This document shows, piece after piece, positions 24,999 through 37,500 of a stretch of 64,000 nt of DNA (the stretch's first letter is position 1; the number at the start of each line of letters is the position of its first letter). The notes below the pieces were generated by a model. That model ran no database searches, had not been told where the DNA came from, and worked only from the letters and a program-made list of their open reading frames with translations. The stretch comes from Lytechinus variegatus. Taxonomy: Eukaryota > Echinodermata > Echinoidea > Temnopleuroida > Toxopneustidae. The stretch spans positions 24,179,934 to 24,243,933 of the forward strand of contig NC_054743.1 in NCBI RefSeq assembly GCF_018143015.1. The letters run 5' to 3'. A program made the translations under genes and the position numbers.

Positions 24999-25877
24999 AA
25001 GATTGGTATTATATAACAGTACTACTCTAATATTTTTTGTTATTTGTTGCTAAGGATCGTATTTATGGATACCAATCGGCTGCATGGTTCAATGTCCAAA
25101 AAGTTCACAAGAAAGCAGGGTTTATATCACGATGTATTTAGAAGAACAAATAAATACAAGCAGATGATATTACTACAACAGGCAAGGGTGGCCAATCCCT
25201 TTTGTATTTTTCAAATAGAGGAGGGAAAAAATAAAAGAAAGAAAGTGAAAGAGAGGGAGAAAAGAAAGAAATAAGAACATACAATAAAGATATGTGTCGT
25301 TTTATCCCCTAAAAAGTGAATCTCTCCAACGCCCCCCCCCCCCCCGGCTTGGTTGCCTCGCTCCCTCGCTGAGTTATCACTATTCGCAAGAATGCCTTTA
25401 GTTAAGAGCTTATTCTTTTTATAGCACATTTCAAGTTTGGATAAATCCACACCGTACAAAGGGTTTTTTGTTTGACATTATTACATGAAACGATTATCCA
25501 TTGGTGATTACAAAAAAAGAAAAGAAAATGGAAATAGATCAAGCACACGCTTCCTGAAATGGAAAGAGCGGATAGGGAGATATAAAGAATGAACTTGAAG
25601 AAAAGATAGAGGAGGAAGTGACAAGCGAGAAGAAGAGCAAGAAGACGAAGAATAATGATAAGAAAAAAGAGGAAGAAAATGGAGAAGCAGGAGGAGAAGA
25701 AGAAATAGAAAACGAAGGGAGTGGAATGAATTTTTTTTTGTAAATTAGATGATATTGCATTATAGGCATTTAATGGAAAAAATTATAATAAAAAAAAAAA
25801 TCTTTATGTTACTGCCATTTATATACTTTCTCCATCACAGTATATTCTCCAGGTTAACTTTGATGTTTTCCTTTGGC

Positions 25878-27054
25878 CTTGATTAACAACAAAAAAATTG
25901 TATCGTGGAGTTAGAATAAATACTAATTTCACTATGATACTACATCGGCATTACGATGCTCTTCCAAAGGTCTCATACTTTGAAATTTAACAAAATAACA
26001 AAATTGTTTATTTAAAAGTTCATGATTATAAAAATATTCAAGATTTGCACTCAACGCAAATTTCGATACAAACGAATCTTCAGAATCTTCGGGAAACTTC
26101 ATGTTGAGCACATGTTATTCAAAGACAAGGAGCACAACTGATCTGTGCCGGGGTTTTATCAAATTTTCTCTTAATTTGAGAACTGAAAACAATCCTTGGT
26201 TTTGATTGGTTGGTTGATTAGTTATCCGGCTATCACTTTGGTAGGCTTAATATCAGTGCCGGATAATAACAATTCGTCAGTGCTGGCAACTGTCATAAAA
26301 CTGTTTCCAGGATTAACTTTATACCCCTCAAATTTAGATTGCACTCAGCGGCGCCCCCCTTAAAAATTCATGACTAAGAAAAAAAAACAGAGAAAAGCAA
26401 AGAGAGAAGGTAGAAAATGATATTATTTCGAGAATATTACATGTATTTCAAAATCTATCACAAGATTGGATTTTGTAATAGAAATGTCGAAATTTTTGCT
26501 CGCTCGTAACTCTTAAAAATTTTGCCCGATACTTCGATCTTGCGTCCTCAAAATTGTTGACTCATTACGCCACTGAGTGTTCTGAATTTATTCACACTTT
26601 ATACGACAAATCAAATGGGGAAATGCGTAAATGCGCGAATCGTCTATTACTTTCGATCAAATCGCGCGGATATTTATGGTTTCCGCAATCACCGCAGAAA
26701 GCAACATTTTGCATGCAATCAAATAGGGATCTCAGCAAAATTTTGCCATGCCCGTCGTTAAGGGGCGAGTCAGGGGGCAACGGGCAGAAACCTTGTTAAC
26801 TATGCCCGTTGCCCTTGGTTACCACCTTAGTTTTGTTGTTTTGAAGGCATGGTCGTTTACATGACCTCAGTTTTGACCAATCAGAGGAACGGATTATTCG
26901 ACATTCTTAAAGAGAGGTTTATAATACTGTCTAAGTTATGTCATTTCAAAAACTTAACCTTAGGTTAAGATTTGATGTTGAGGCCGTCACCGCCGCCGCC
27001 GTCGGAAAAGTGGCGCCTATAGTCTCGCCGCTCTGCTACGCAGGCGAGACAAAA
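25878..27054. other. Unit B sequence replacing FN3K exon 3 region
   Basis: Two B-only blocks, 25878-26505 and 26609-27054, separated by about 100 bases that match 1620-1705. The second ends with CCGCCGCCGCCGTCGG and the hairpin-like GTCTCGC / GCGAGAC pair near 27022-27050, resembling an inverted-repeat element end. No coding content recognised. Confidence 0.5.
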
Positions 27055-27253
27055 AACATTGGGTAAAATTTTAACCAGCACGAGGGTATATGTCCAACCA
27101 ATTTGGGGCAGTACTTTACCCAATGCAGCAATTACTTTAGAATGGGCAAAATTTTCATCACATTATATTAACAAATATGCCCCAAAGAAATGCCCAATGT
27201 TGGCTGGACACATAATTACCCTCATGGAGCATAATTTTTTTTAGAGTGAATGT
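27055..27253. mobile_element. Palindromic AATATTGGGTAAAA element, unit B
   Basis: Counterpart of 3437-3693, with internal deletions and a weakened right end. Confidence 0.6.
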
Positions 27254-27354
27254 CGAACGAGGTGCAAACCATAAATACAAATGTATGTCTAATAGTGATA
27301 CCAGGAACGCAAATACATAGGAATAACTTGCGTGTGATATATTTATACCATCAG

Positions 27355-29426
27355 AATTTCTACATCCGAGGCCACAGACTAAAGCCAAAAGTAGACAACA
27401 TTGAACGAAAGTATGGGGACCGCACACTCATCGAGCTGTGGCCGCGTCTTCTAGCGGTTATACCGAGGTTGTACCGCGGTATTGACAGCATCGTTCCTAC
27501 CTTACTTCATGGTGACCTCCACGGGGGTAACGTCGCGGAGACAACGACGGGGCAGGTGGGATACTTCGAAATGCTCATAAAGTTCATAAAGTTTATTTCA
27601 CATTCGTACATGAAAGATGTCAAAGACATCACATTAGGAAATCACAAAACATCAGAACAGAAAGCATAGTACAATATATACATGTATATATATATATATA
27701 TGTGTATACATATAGTATGAAAGAAATGAATCAAGGTTCCCAGAGCTATCTACCCTTTTGGAAAATTGGTGATGCCGAAAAAAATGTCTCTGCGGCGACC
27801 CTGATCCGATTGACCGTCAGATAGTAGACAGACTTTCGACACCATACCAATTATATAATTTCCTTTGTCGGGTGAAGGTGGGTTTTGAACAATGCCAAGC
27901 CAATATCACACAATATTTTAAACAAAAAGAGTTGCCAAAGCTGTAGAACATTTACTTCAAGCAAATGATTTATAATAGTCCTGGGGCCCGTTGCAGAAAG
28001 AGTTGCAATCGATCGCAACTCTAAAAATCATGCGCAACTTGATTTTCAAACAATCAACAGCGCGCATTTGGGACTTGCGTTTGATTTTTTGACTTGCGTT
28101 TAAACGCAACTCTTTCTGCAACAGGCCCTGAGCAGCTAGGGGGGATGTTAAGACCATCTACCCTGATGACGATTTCCTCCCCAATAGTGAACTAAGACCT
28201 AAATTCTACCAAATAAACATGTCATACAGAATAACAGTTCTCTTACTTTGCTCCCTCTAGCTTTATCTTGTAATATCCATGTACTCCTACCAACGGAAAA
28301 ATGATACGCATACGAACGTGCCAAAAGACCACTAGTGACTTTTCATGTTCGTAATAGGTCCATGTTCTTCCATCCCTCATCCTTCTCCCATTCTCAATGC
28401 ATTTTTTTTCTGTCTCCTTGTTTCGATCTCTTTATTTTTTAGTGACATACGATCCCGCTTGTTTCTACGGGCATCACGAGTTGGACCTTGCTGAGACGCG
28501 AGACTTTGTCGACTTCAACCAAGATTTCTACCCAGCCTATTACCGATTGGTTCCCAAAGCAGAGGGTTTCGACGAGAGGGAAAAACTCTATAAAATATTC
28601 CATTACCTCAACAACCGGTAAGAAAAGGACACAGGTTTGACATATAGAATGTTCTTTTTATACGTTAATACATAGTTCCCTCTTTCATGAATCGCCCCAC
28701 ACAGAGATCTTAATCGTGTAACAATCTTAGTGATAGTGTCAGATCGTATCAGATCAGTCGTGGCAATCATACTGATTACAAAAAAAAAATAAGAATGGTT
28801 CGAAAATTCTCGCTATTAGTTATACGGAAGGTAAATCGTGGTATTTGGAACGGATCGCACAATAGTAGTAACAAAGCATTAATAGTTATGCACAGTGAAA
28901 AATAAAATAAACAAATTAAAGCTACTTTCATTGAAACGTTTAAATAATAGGGATTTGGCCCACTCTATCTACCCAAACGCAATGGCAAAAAGAGACAAAC
29001 CATTTTGGGGGAGGCATTCTTAGCATATGGGGCAAATTTTTGAAATAATTGGCAAGCAAGTGAAAACGTTGACCTTTTAAAAATGAAAATTGAATTTGGT
29101 GATAGTTTTATACATTATATTAGAAATATATTTCACGCCTTTCCGTTCCTTTACTTCCTCCTTTTCTTCTTTTTTTTTTCTTCTTGATCTTAAACCCTTT
29201 TTTTGGGGGGGGGGAGGAGGGGGAGAGGGCAAGTGCCCAAAGCCCCCCCCTACACCTATTCGCCAGTGCTCACATCTATCCTAGCTAACCCATGTTCAAT
29301 ATTATGCTAAACTTTTCTAATATTTCACTCTCTTATTTTTTCTTTTCGCCTATTGTTTCAGGAGTCACTTTGGACCCAAATAAAGACAAAGTAATAACGC
29401 TCATCGGCGAGCTGGTGGAAAAGTGA
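27355..29426 (+). pseudogene. FN3K: FN3K copy B, 5'-truncated and frameshifted fragment
   Basis: Homologous to exons 4-6 of copy A: 27355-27555, 28443-28617, 29362-29426. Exons 1-2 were never in the duplicated unit and exon 3 is absent. At the end of exon 4 one C of the GGGGCC run is missing, so joining to exon 5 reads ACG GGG CAG TGA and stops. Exon 6 lacks two bases (CCCAAATAAA against CCCAAGTATAAA), which gives an immediate TAA. The Trp formed at the exon 5-6 junction would be Arg. HGDLHGGN is still present. The lesions and the missing N-lobe make a working kinase very unlikely; transcription from a foreign promoter cannot be excluded. Confidence 0.88.
27984..28127. mobile_element. Short inverted-repeat element, about 144 bp, unit B only
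   Basis: Ends GGCCCGTTGCAGAAAGAG and CTCTTTCTGCAACAGGCC with CTG on both sides (3-bp duplication, Harbinger-like). The unoccupied site GTCCTGAGCAGC is at about 4818 in unit A. Confidence 0.8.
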
Positions 29427-30301
29427 CAATGTACTGCTTTATATGTATATTCTACATATAGAATACTGATATGCAAATTATACAGTCTAATATAAAACAT
29501 GGTATTGCATTTTAATACATCTTATTGCGAATATGATATCATATCGTCCTTATATCAATGTCGAGTAGATATGTTATGTATTTCTCAATCATCTTGAAGT
29601 ATTCAATTGTATATGTAATTGTGTATTTAATTGTGCCATTTTCATTTTCATGCTGTCAATAATCCTGTCATGGTTGCAATGAATAAATAATGATATCCTG
29701 TATATCTATAATATTCTATCATAGTTGGATAATTCTTCAGTATCTAATTGTTTTATTTCGGAGAAGTTTACTTTTTTTAATAAACTATAAAGTCACAGAC
29801 ACGTCCCCTTTTTATACAAAAATATAGAAAAAAATAATCTATCAATTAATTGCTGTTTGGGGAACTTGGTTTTGAACGAAATTAGACAAATAATTTAAAT
29901 CGAAAAAAAACCTTCGCATATAATCATTACCATGCTTCTGCCCTGTTTAGAAAACTGAAGTCTCTTTATATTTTTTTGTTTACTTTATTTCTCTATTGCA
30001 CTGATTGGTTTCATTTTTTTTCAGAATGAACTACTGTTAATGTCCATGAAATGTTCATCCTCAACCACCACTGAGATACATATAACGTTTCTTGAAAATG
30101 TTTGCTCATAATATACATGTACGTAATACTATGTGAAGCACAATAGATGCATCATCATTATTGGGTTACAAGCTGAAATAATAATTGTATTTCATTACAA
30201 TTTATAAAAGTACTGTTCAAACTTTTCGTGGCAGCTCAGGAATATAATATGCTGCGTAGTTGTGATAAGCAATTCATTTTCAAAATATCTTCATTCCTTA
30301 T

Positions 30302-30702
30302 CTCTATTTACTATTACATGTATGCACCGCTTTTGTTCCAATTTACCGATAGATATTTCATGTTGTTAGTTATTGATATTTTTGAGAACGGTATATAATT
30401 TCTTCGTCTTTTTCTTACTATCATTATTCTTCTTCTTCTGTTATCTTCTCTGTTGTCTTTTTCTTCCCCCTCTCACTTTTCCCTTCTTCTTCTTCCTTTT
30501 TTTCTTCACCTCCCCTCTTCACGTTTCAATGACTGCCTTGTAATATTTCATTGATGCTTCTGTTCCATATATATTTTTCGTTAATCACTGATTTTACAAT
30601 GTTTACTTTGTCAATTGTATGTTCCACACGGCCCCAATGGAAATCAGTCTGTGAACTGTTTGGGCTTTTTAACCGTGTATAAATAAAATAAATCTTATCT
30701 TA
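30302..30702 (+). repeat. LINE 3' tail, unit B only
   Basis: Pyrimidine-rich start, then ACGGCCCCAATGGAAATCAG and the end GTATAAATAAAATAAATCTT, typical of a CR1/Jockey-type 3' end with short A-rich repeat tail. TTATCT is repeated at both edges. Unit A reads TTCATTCCTTATATCTTGTC without it (8790). Confidence 0.6.
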
Positions 30703-31707
30703 TATCTTGTCTATATTTGGTTAAAATCATATTGAAGTACTTGCCATATTTTTCTTTTGATGAAATACATACAAATTAAGGTCATTTTACGTGCACATAT
30801 ATAAAATATGTACTAATTGATAAAATTCTCCTTTCCAAATGTATATAATTCTTTTTGTATATAGGGTACGATACTTCTGATTTAAAAGTACATTTCAACC
30901 CATTTGGTATCCTACTCCTAATTGTCTTATGCATGCTGATTTCTTGTAGTTGCAATATTACTGATGTATCAAGAATCAGCACTTCCAAGCCAGGAGTTAC
31001 CTACCAACAAACAGTTTTTTCATTATTTGTTTTATCATTCCTTGTCATTTGTTAATTTGCCCTCCATGCATTTTCCTTTAATTTTCGGTAGTTGCATTTT
31101 GTTAATTCTATGCAACTGTTTAACTTACATGTACTTATTTTTGTCTACGTATCCAGCACTTGGAAACAATGCATATTAAGCACTTCATAAATGTTGTTCA
31201 TTATTTATTATAATTTTATTTAATATACTCTTAACAATTTGGCCAAAGCTTTTAGTAACACTCAGATATAATATTAATGTTAAACAAAACATTGAACAGT
31301 ATGGATTATTCCATACTTCCATTTTATTCTTCTCAATGCCAATTCATTTGTCCATGAAGTTTCATCAAGTGTTATTAAAAGTATTCATTAAGAGTTTGAA
31401 GAGCCCCTGCAATCTAAATTTAAGTTGATTATTATTGCTGCTCAGTCGTAAATGTAACTCGTATGTTGCTGTATGAATATTCATATATATTTCATAGATT
31501 TTTACAATATTTTAAAAAAGAACATTACTAAACTTTTGAAGCCACACACTTTTTAAGAGGATAGAACTAATAGCAAGTTGAAAATATTCATTCGAAAATT
31601 TAAAAATCTTAGAAACATATTTGAATACTCAAATAACATAGGAGTCATATTTCACAATTTGCATCAATAAAGAATAAAGTTCAATTTGAGTTGCAGCGAC
31701 CCTTTAA

Positions 31708-32138
31708 AGGGGAATCCTGCCTTGGTCATAAAATGTTGTGTTGGAAAGTAGAAAAATTATGAAAGTTTGAAAGAAATCGGACAAGCAATAGGAGAGCCTA
31801 TGGTTGCTCTAAAATTGAGATCCCTAAGACTATGTAGATTTAAAATTTACAACTGGAGGCAAGAAAAATATAATTTGAAGTAAAACTTTTGAAAAAAGAG
31901 ATATTAGCCTTTTTATGTATTGGAGTACTTGGAAGAGTAGTCCTTGCCTTACATCACTACATCACAAATGCGGCGAATTTGAAGTTTCCATGGGAATAAT
32001 GATTATCAATTTTCACAACTTTTGAAAATTCATAACTTTCTTAATGTTAGTCTGATATTGTTCAAACTTTCGCCTATCAACTTGTCTGATTATTCTTTTT
32101 CCTCTAAGAACAAGTTTCTATTTGGGTTGGATTCCCCA
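31708..32138. mobile_element. TTAA-flanked GGGGAATCC element, unit B only
   Basis: Ends AGGGGAATCC and GGATTCCCCA between TTAA sites (31704-31707, 32139-32142); not in unit A near 9800. Holds no open frame of note. Confidence 0.7.
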
Positions 32139-34338
32139 TTAAGGATGTTCATATTTCCATGTTAGAAAATAGAAATAATAAATCAATAAATGTTATACAT
32201 TGAGACGCATTCATCAATATTGCTTACATCTGAAAATAGAGATTTGGAACCAAAATGCTATATCTGACATTCTAAAGCTTGGTCAATGATTTTAGAATAT
32301 ATACATGTATGGAAATGAGTAATAACATTTAGATGTTTGTGCGTAGCCACATTTCCATGCAACCCTTACTTTAATACGGTAAGTTAATATGGATTTGTTG
32401 AAGTCTAATCCTAAGTCACTTTAGTGAAGAGGGTGATCAATCTCCAACAAACATCATTATTACAGGTAACATTTTGAGGATTGATATAATAAAACTAATA
32501 CTCAGTTTTTATATACTACAATTACAATTAGACTCTTAGCACTCTAAAAAGTGTAATAAGACAGAAAGAAATAAATGATGTAAAATGATGTAATAAGCTG
32601 ATACTGAATTTCTAATGACAGAATAAAATCTTCTATGTGACTTGCACATTCCAAATCAAATGCATCTCTTTGTGGTATGATAGGGGCTGGGTAATATACT
32701 GCATGAATGGATACTGAGTATCCATTCATCACCAACAGTAATATCACAATTATATAATTCCCCATGAATACTTGTGTGGTGATGCAACATTTGCTCCTGT
32801 AACAATCGCTCCGGGCTTTATGTCATCTAAGATTTAGGGTAAGGATTGAAATATAGTTTTATGTTAGGTTTAAGGATAGTTTTAGGATTGGGGATAGTGT
32901 TAAACACAGGGTTAAAGTTGGTCATTTGATTAATGTGTGGAATTCATATCACAGGAATGGTCACCAGAGCAAATGTCATGGTACTTGTCTAACATTGTAA
33001 CAGACCATTTTCTTGAGTTACGGGTAATAATTAATATCACATAGGTGCCTTGGATGAGACAGGGGAGGGAAATGAGAATATGGTCTGCATCTTATCTCTT
33101 CCGACCCCCATGACTTGGATTTAGTTAGAGAGGTATGCTTTTTCACCTGTACATACTGCAGCAGTTTAGATAGGATCTTTTGTTAGAAAAGGATCAAAAC
33201 TGCCATTCTTCAATATACCATGAATATTGATAAATTGTGTACCTGATCATCTATTCATTAAGGTTTCAATGAAAATAATTTTCATATTGTGTCATATATT
33301 GCGAACCTACAAAATACCAAACACCAATGTCCAAAAAATCGCACACTGTAATCAATAACCTGAGTGGAATCATAAGTTAAGTTGATAATCAACTTTGGAA
33401 GCAGAAAATTCAGAGGAACAGAATGATTGGAATTTGAAAAAAATTGCTCTTAGCCAATCATATGCAAGGATTTCAGTAGCTTAAAATACTCGAGATCACC
33501 GACTGTTTCCTGAGATGCCCACCAGGAGCCAACAATATGGAAGTTAATCAAGCCTGCTACAGCCATTTAGATTTGACATTTTCACTGTGTTCCCAACACC
33601 ATTTCTTAATTTGTCCTTTTTATTTCATAATCACGTAGAATATCATTGAATTATGGCACAAAAGTCTAGATTCTCTACAGGAAAAGATGATCTGAAATCA
33701 ATGTCCCATATTCATCACAGTGAATATAATAATAATTCATACAATTTGAAATACCTTAGATGTTAAAGAGAAATGCCAGTAGTTGCAGTAAACGATGATT
33801 TCATGAGAAAGTCTGTAAAACCAGGCTTAATTGTCAGAATATCATCGAGGATCTAGATCTGGTACAGTTACATAAACTGAACTTTGTGAAATCTTGAAAT
33901 CTACGCTGAAAAACGTTCACACTGAAGATCACCAACACAGATAGGCATACGTGGGACAGTGTATTATTATTGCTGGAATAAAGACCCGACGGAAGTGACC
34001 TAATCCGTGCTTATTTCTCAGCAATTACACAATTTCTTCCAGAATCCTTTGGCACATATTTTTTATTCATACAAACAGACACTTGGGTGGTCATTATATT
34101 AGATTCTGTAAAAAGTCATTTTGAGATCGTAACCAAAACTGGAATTTATCTTTAAAATTAAGATATTCTGATTCTTCATCAGTTTATAATCTAATTTTGA
34201 TTCTAAGGTGTTTTTTTAACAGCTTTATCCAAGCCGTCCTAAACATTTTAAGATTTTGGATTACACTGCTTTAAAAGCTCACCAATGATAAGGGAATCAA
34301 AGACTTTGGTAGGCAACAGGTTCATAATTTGATAAGGC

Positions 34339-34559
34339 TTATTTTCCTTCTCTTTCCAAGTCCTTCTTCAGCTTGGCAAGGGCGGCAAGTTTGGTATCTC
34401 TAGCTTTGCGGTGTTCTTCAAGTTTATCCAGTGGAATCTTGGCATTCATTTCCTTCGCGATTTGTTCCAGGCCTTTCCCAGTGAAAGTTGGGGTGGGGCC
34501 GAAGTCACCGAGAACATCGTGCATGCCCTTAGTGTATCTGTCCATGTAGCTGTGCATGC
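34339..34559 (-). CDS. CRYL1: CRYL1 copy B exon 7 and stop
   Basis: Residues 245-316, TAA at 34339-34341; Ala296 where copy A has Gly. Confidence 0.92.
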
Positions 34560-37500
34560 CTATATAAAATTGAAATAAAATCAATTTTTGTTAGTTTATT
34601 TAATGACATTATACATAATGAAGTTTACTATGCAAACCCTTCCTCAAGGAAAATGGTCTGAATAAACAGCCTAAAGTTCCTGCCAATGGTTTGTATACAG
34701 AGAATCCCTCTAATTCAAGAATTTGTAAGAAGCACATAATCAAAGAATTGAGAATAACGACTCATTGTTGCAACGTTTCGCCAATCGTCTTCTTTGGGCG
34801 AATGATGATCCAAATGGAGGGGAAGCCCTTATAATGTACGATATCCTAAACATTATAAATGTATGCAACTGATTATTTATGTCTGGGACAGTCGTCCAGA
34901 CCTACAACATTGGGCTTGAACCTCAAACTGTGGATCAACCTTTAACTTCCTTCAATTCACTAAAATCCCACCATGGACTAGCATCCTTTGGCAAGGCGTC
35001 AATCCACAATTTACCACTCTCCACCCAGGTATTAAATGGGTACCCGGTAGGATGCGAAAGCCTATATAGTATGCCTAGCAATTGAGTCTTGGAACTCTTG
35101 TTGGAATGCAAGCGTTGTATGTGGGCATGCCAGGATCCGATGACCGGAGTAATAATATAGCTGTAAAGCAGTTAGAGATATTGTTCTAATGTATTAAGTG
35201 CTATATAAAAAAAGCAAAAGCGAATTAATTTGTAACTTCCTAATGTAGCTTTGGATTGCAGGCACACACTGCAACACCCAGTTTACCGAGACTAATAGAA
35301 CACATAATTCAGCATAGAGATTGGTCCGTATTTCAGAAGAGGTTTCAACTGTACCATGGTTCAAAAACATGGACTCTACCTATTCCTGCATTATCGTGCA
35401 TCAATTAGTTGCTGTTGCCAAAAGCCTGCATTTATAATTGGACTTTTACTCAACTTTTCTTAGTATATATATTGAAATAGGCGTAATAATGCACACTGAA
35501 TAGTCCATGGATTCGTAACATGGTACAATTAAAACCTCTTGAGAATACGAGCCATAGTGTCTAGGATTGTACAGTCTAGTTTCCACTCACCCTCTGCATT
35601 GAGTTGCATGACTTCTAATGGACCAAGGAATGCATATCTTAAACCTAGACCAGCAGACATTACTTTATCCACATCATCAGCTGAAAGCACACCTCCCTGG
35701 AATGCAAGAAGAAAATGTCAAAAGGCAATGGGGATTAGGGATTTCTGATAAAACGAGTTCTAGGCATTAGGCAGGAGCAAGATTTCCAAAGTACCTTGAC
35801 AGGGGCCGCGGAACGGTTTCAAAAGGGGGGGGGGCTGGCCATGCAAGAAATTACAATCATACGGTCATTTTTACGTTTTTGTACATGGTTTTGGAAAAAG
35901 TGGGGGGCTGAAGCCCCCCCCCCCTGCTTCCCCGGCCCCTGCTTCCGTGGCCACTGCAAAATATTTATACTCCAAGACATTATCTGACAGTCTCCCCAAT
36001 ACCAAGAATGTATAGGTACAATCTAGATTCCTTTTAACAAAGTACTACAATTTTGTTATCATTAATATTGACTCTCGTTGTATTTTTGAGATCTTTTCAA
36101 ATTTTGCCTGCGTTCCATATGAAACTACAAAAATTTGTTGGAATTAAATGCGCTCAAAATAAGGGCCAGATTGAACAAGAGAGCATCTAGGACCCCCGAC
36201 CGCAAGGGTCTTTGCGCTTCACGCAAATTTTTTTTCTAAGTATCCAATTCAACTTGGCCCTTTCAGGTTTACTTGGAGTCTCATCTGGCCCTTCAAAGAA
36301 AAAGTTTGAGAACCCCTGCTATAATGTAAATTAGGGCAGCAGATAACTAATGATCTCTTAATGGGTTTACCTTGTATCTAAAGGGGGGATTTCACAGAGT
36401 AGGGAATGCTTGTGAACATTCCACATTTTGAATTTGCCAACTTTTCTGATGAGTGTTGCAAACTCTTACAAAGATTGTTTGCGATGTAAAATTTTATTTG
36501 CGAACGCTTCAAAATGGAATAAATATGTCTGTAAACATTCAACACATATTTTTAATCAGTAGGTCTAAGTGATACAGGATCCATGTGGTCATTTGGTCGT
36601 TCTCATTGGAGAATAAGAAAAAAAGTTATGTGATATTGTCTTACAACCATTTATAAATGTTTATGACTGTTTTGTGAATACAAGCGACTGTTTATAGATA
36701 GGCAAAGAAATGTGAACATGTAAAAACGTTCTGTGTGAAAAGAAAAACTGTTTTCAATACTGATAACTGTTAACGAAATTTCTTGCAACCTTTTACAAAC
36801 CCTGGTAAAGTCTCAAATTTGCTATGTTCGCAAGTATTTGCCACTCAATGAGATACCTCATTTAATTTCTTACAAGGCAAGTTTCAATAAGGGTAAGAGT
36901 TTTTGAGGGTGTTTCAGTTCATCATAATGCAGTGAAGACCTGGGTTACATTGAAATTGGGGTCAGGTTTTATATTCATGTCATTTTTGTGACAAGAGTGT
37001 AGTCAGCAGAGAGAATATCACAAAGTTGAAATGTGAATCTCAATCTCATGATTTTGGAGACTGCTTATCTTGTGAATTACATCTCACCTCTGCTAACGGC
37101 CTCAGTGATATGTAATCAACGTGAGAAATTCACATCTATAATTTATACTTATATTATGATAATAGTCGATTGCAGAGCATGCACTATATGCACAATATAT
37201 GCATACAACTTGGAAATAAAGTGAAACTTCAAGAGTGTTTCATGAAGCATCTAGTCAATGATTTCCAATGATGTTTTATTTTCTTAGCCAATCAGATGCA
37301 AGGATTTCAGTAGCTTATAAGAATTCTCAGAGAAAATCATTGACTACTTTGTTTCCTGAAATGCTCCCCAGTTCACACTTAATTCTTAAAAGGAAAATCC
37401 CCTGGGAAGTCCGACCAAACCATACCTCAACAAGCCTCCACACCTCAGCAATAATAGCATACTGGACCCTATTGACAGCGAATCCTGGGACCTCCTTCTT

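Larger units (their letters stand above)
1199..25461. repeat. Tandem segmental duplication, unit A
   Basis: Left edge near the ACATGAAACGATTATACATT motif at 1212; right edge after CACACCGTACAAA at 25461. Carries FN3K exons 3-6 and all of CRYL1. Aligns with unit B through exons, introns and intergenic DNA, broken by unit-specific insertions. Confidence 0.9.
29427..34338. other. Convergent intergenic region of unit B
   Basis: Aligned with 7926-12148; differs by the LINE tail (30302), TTAA element (31708) and loss of the 11450 palindrome region. 33771-34165 matches 18604-19010 of CRYL1 intron 4 in unit A rather than the collinear place, so a block was copied or moved. Confidence 0.5.
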
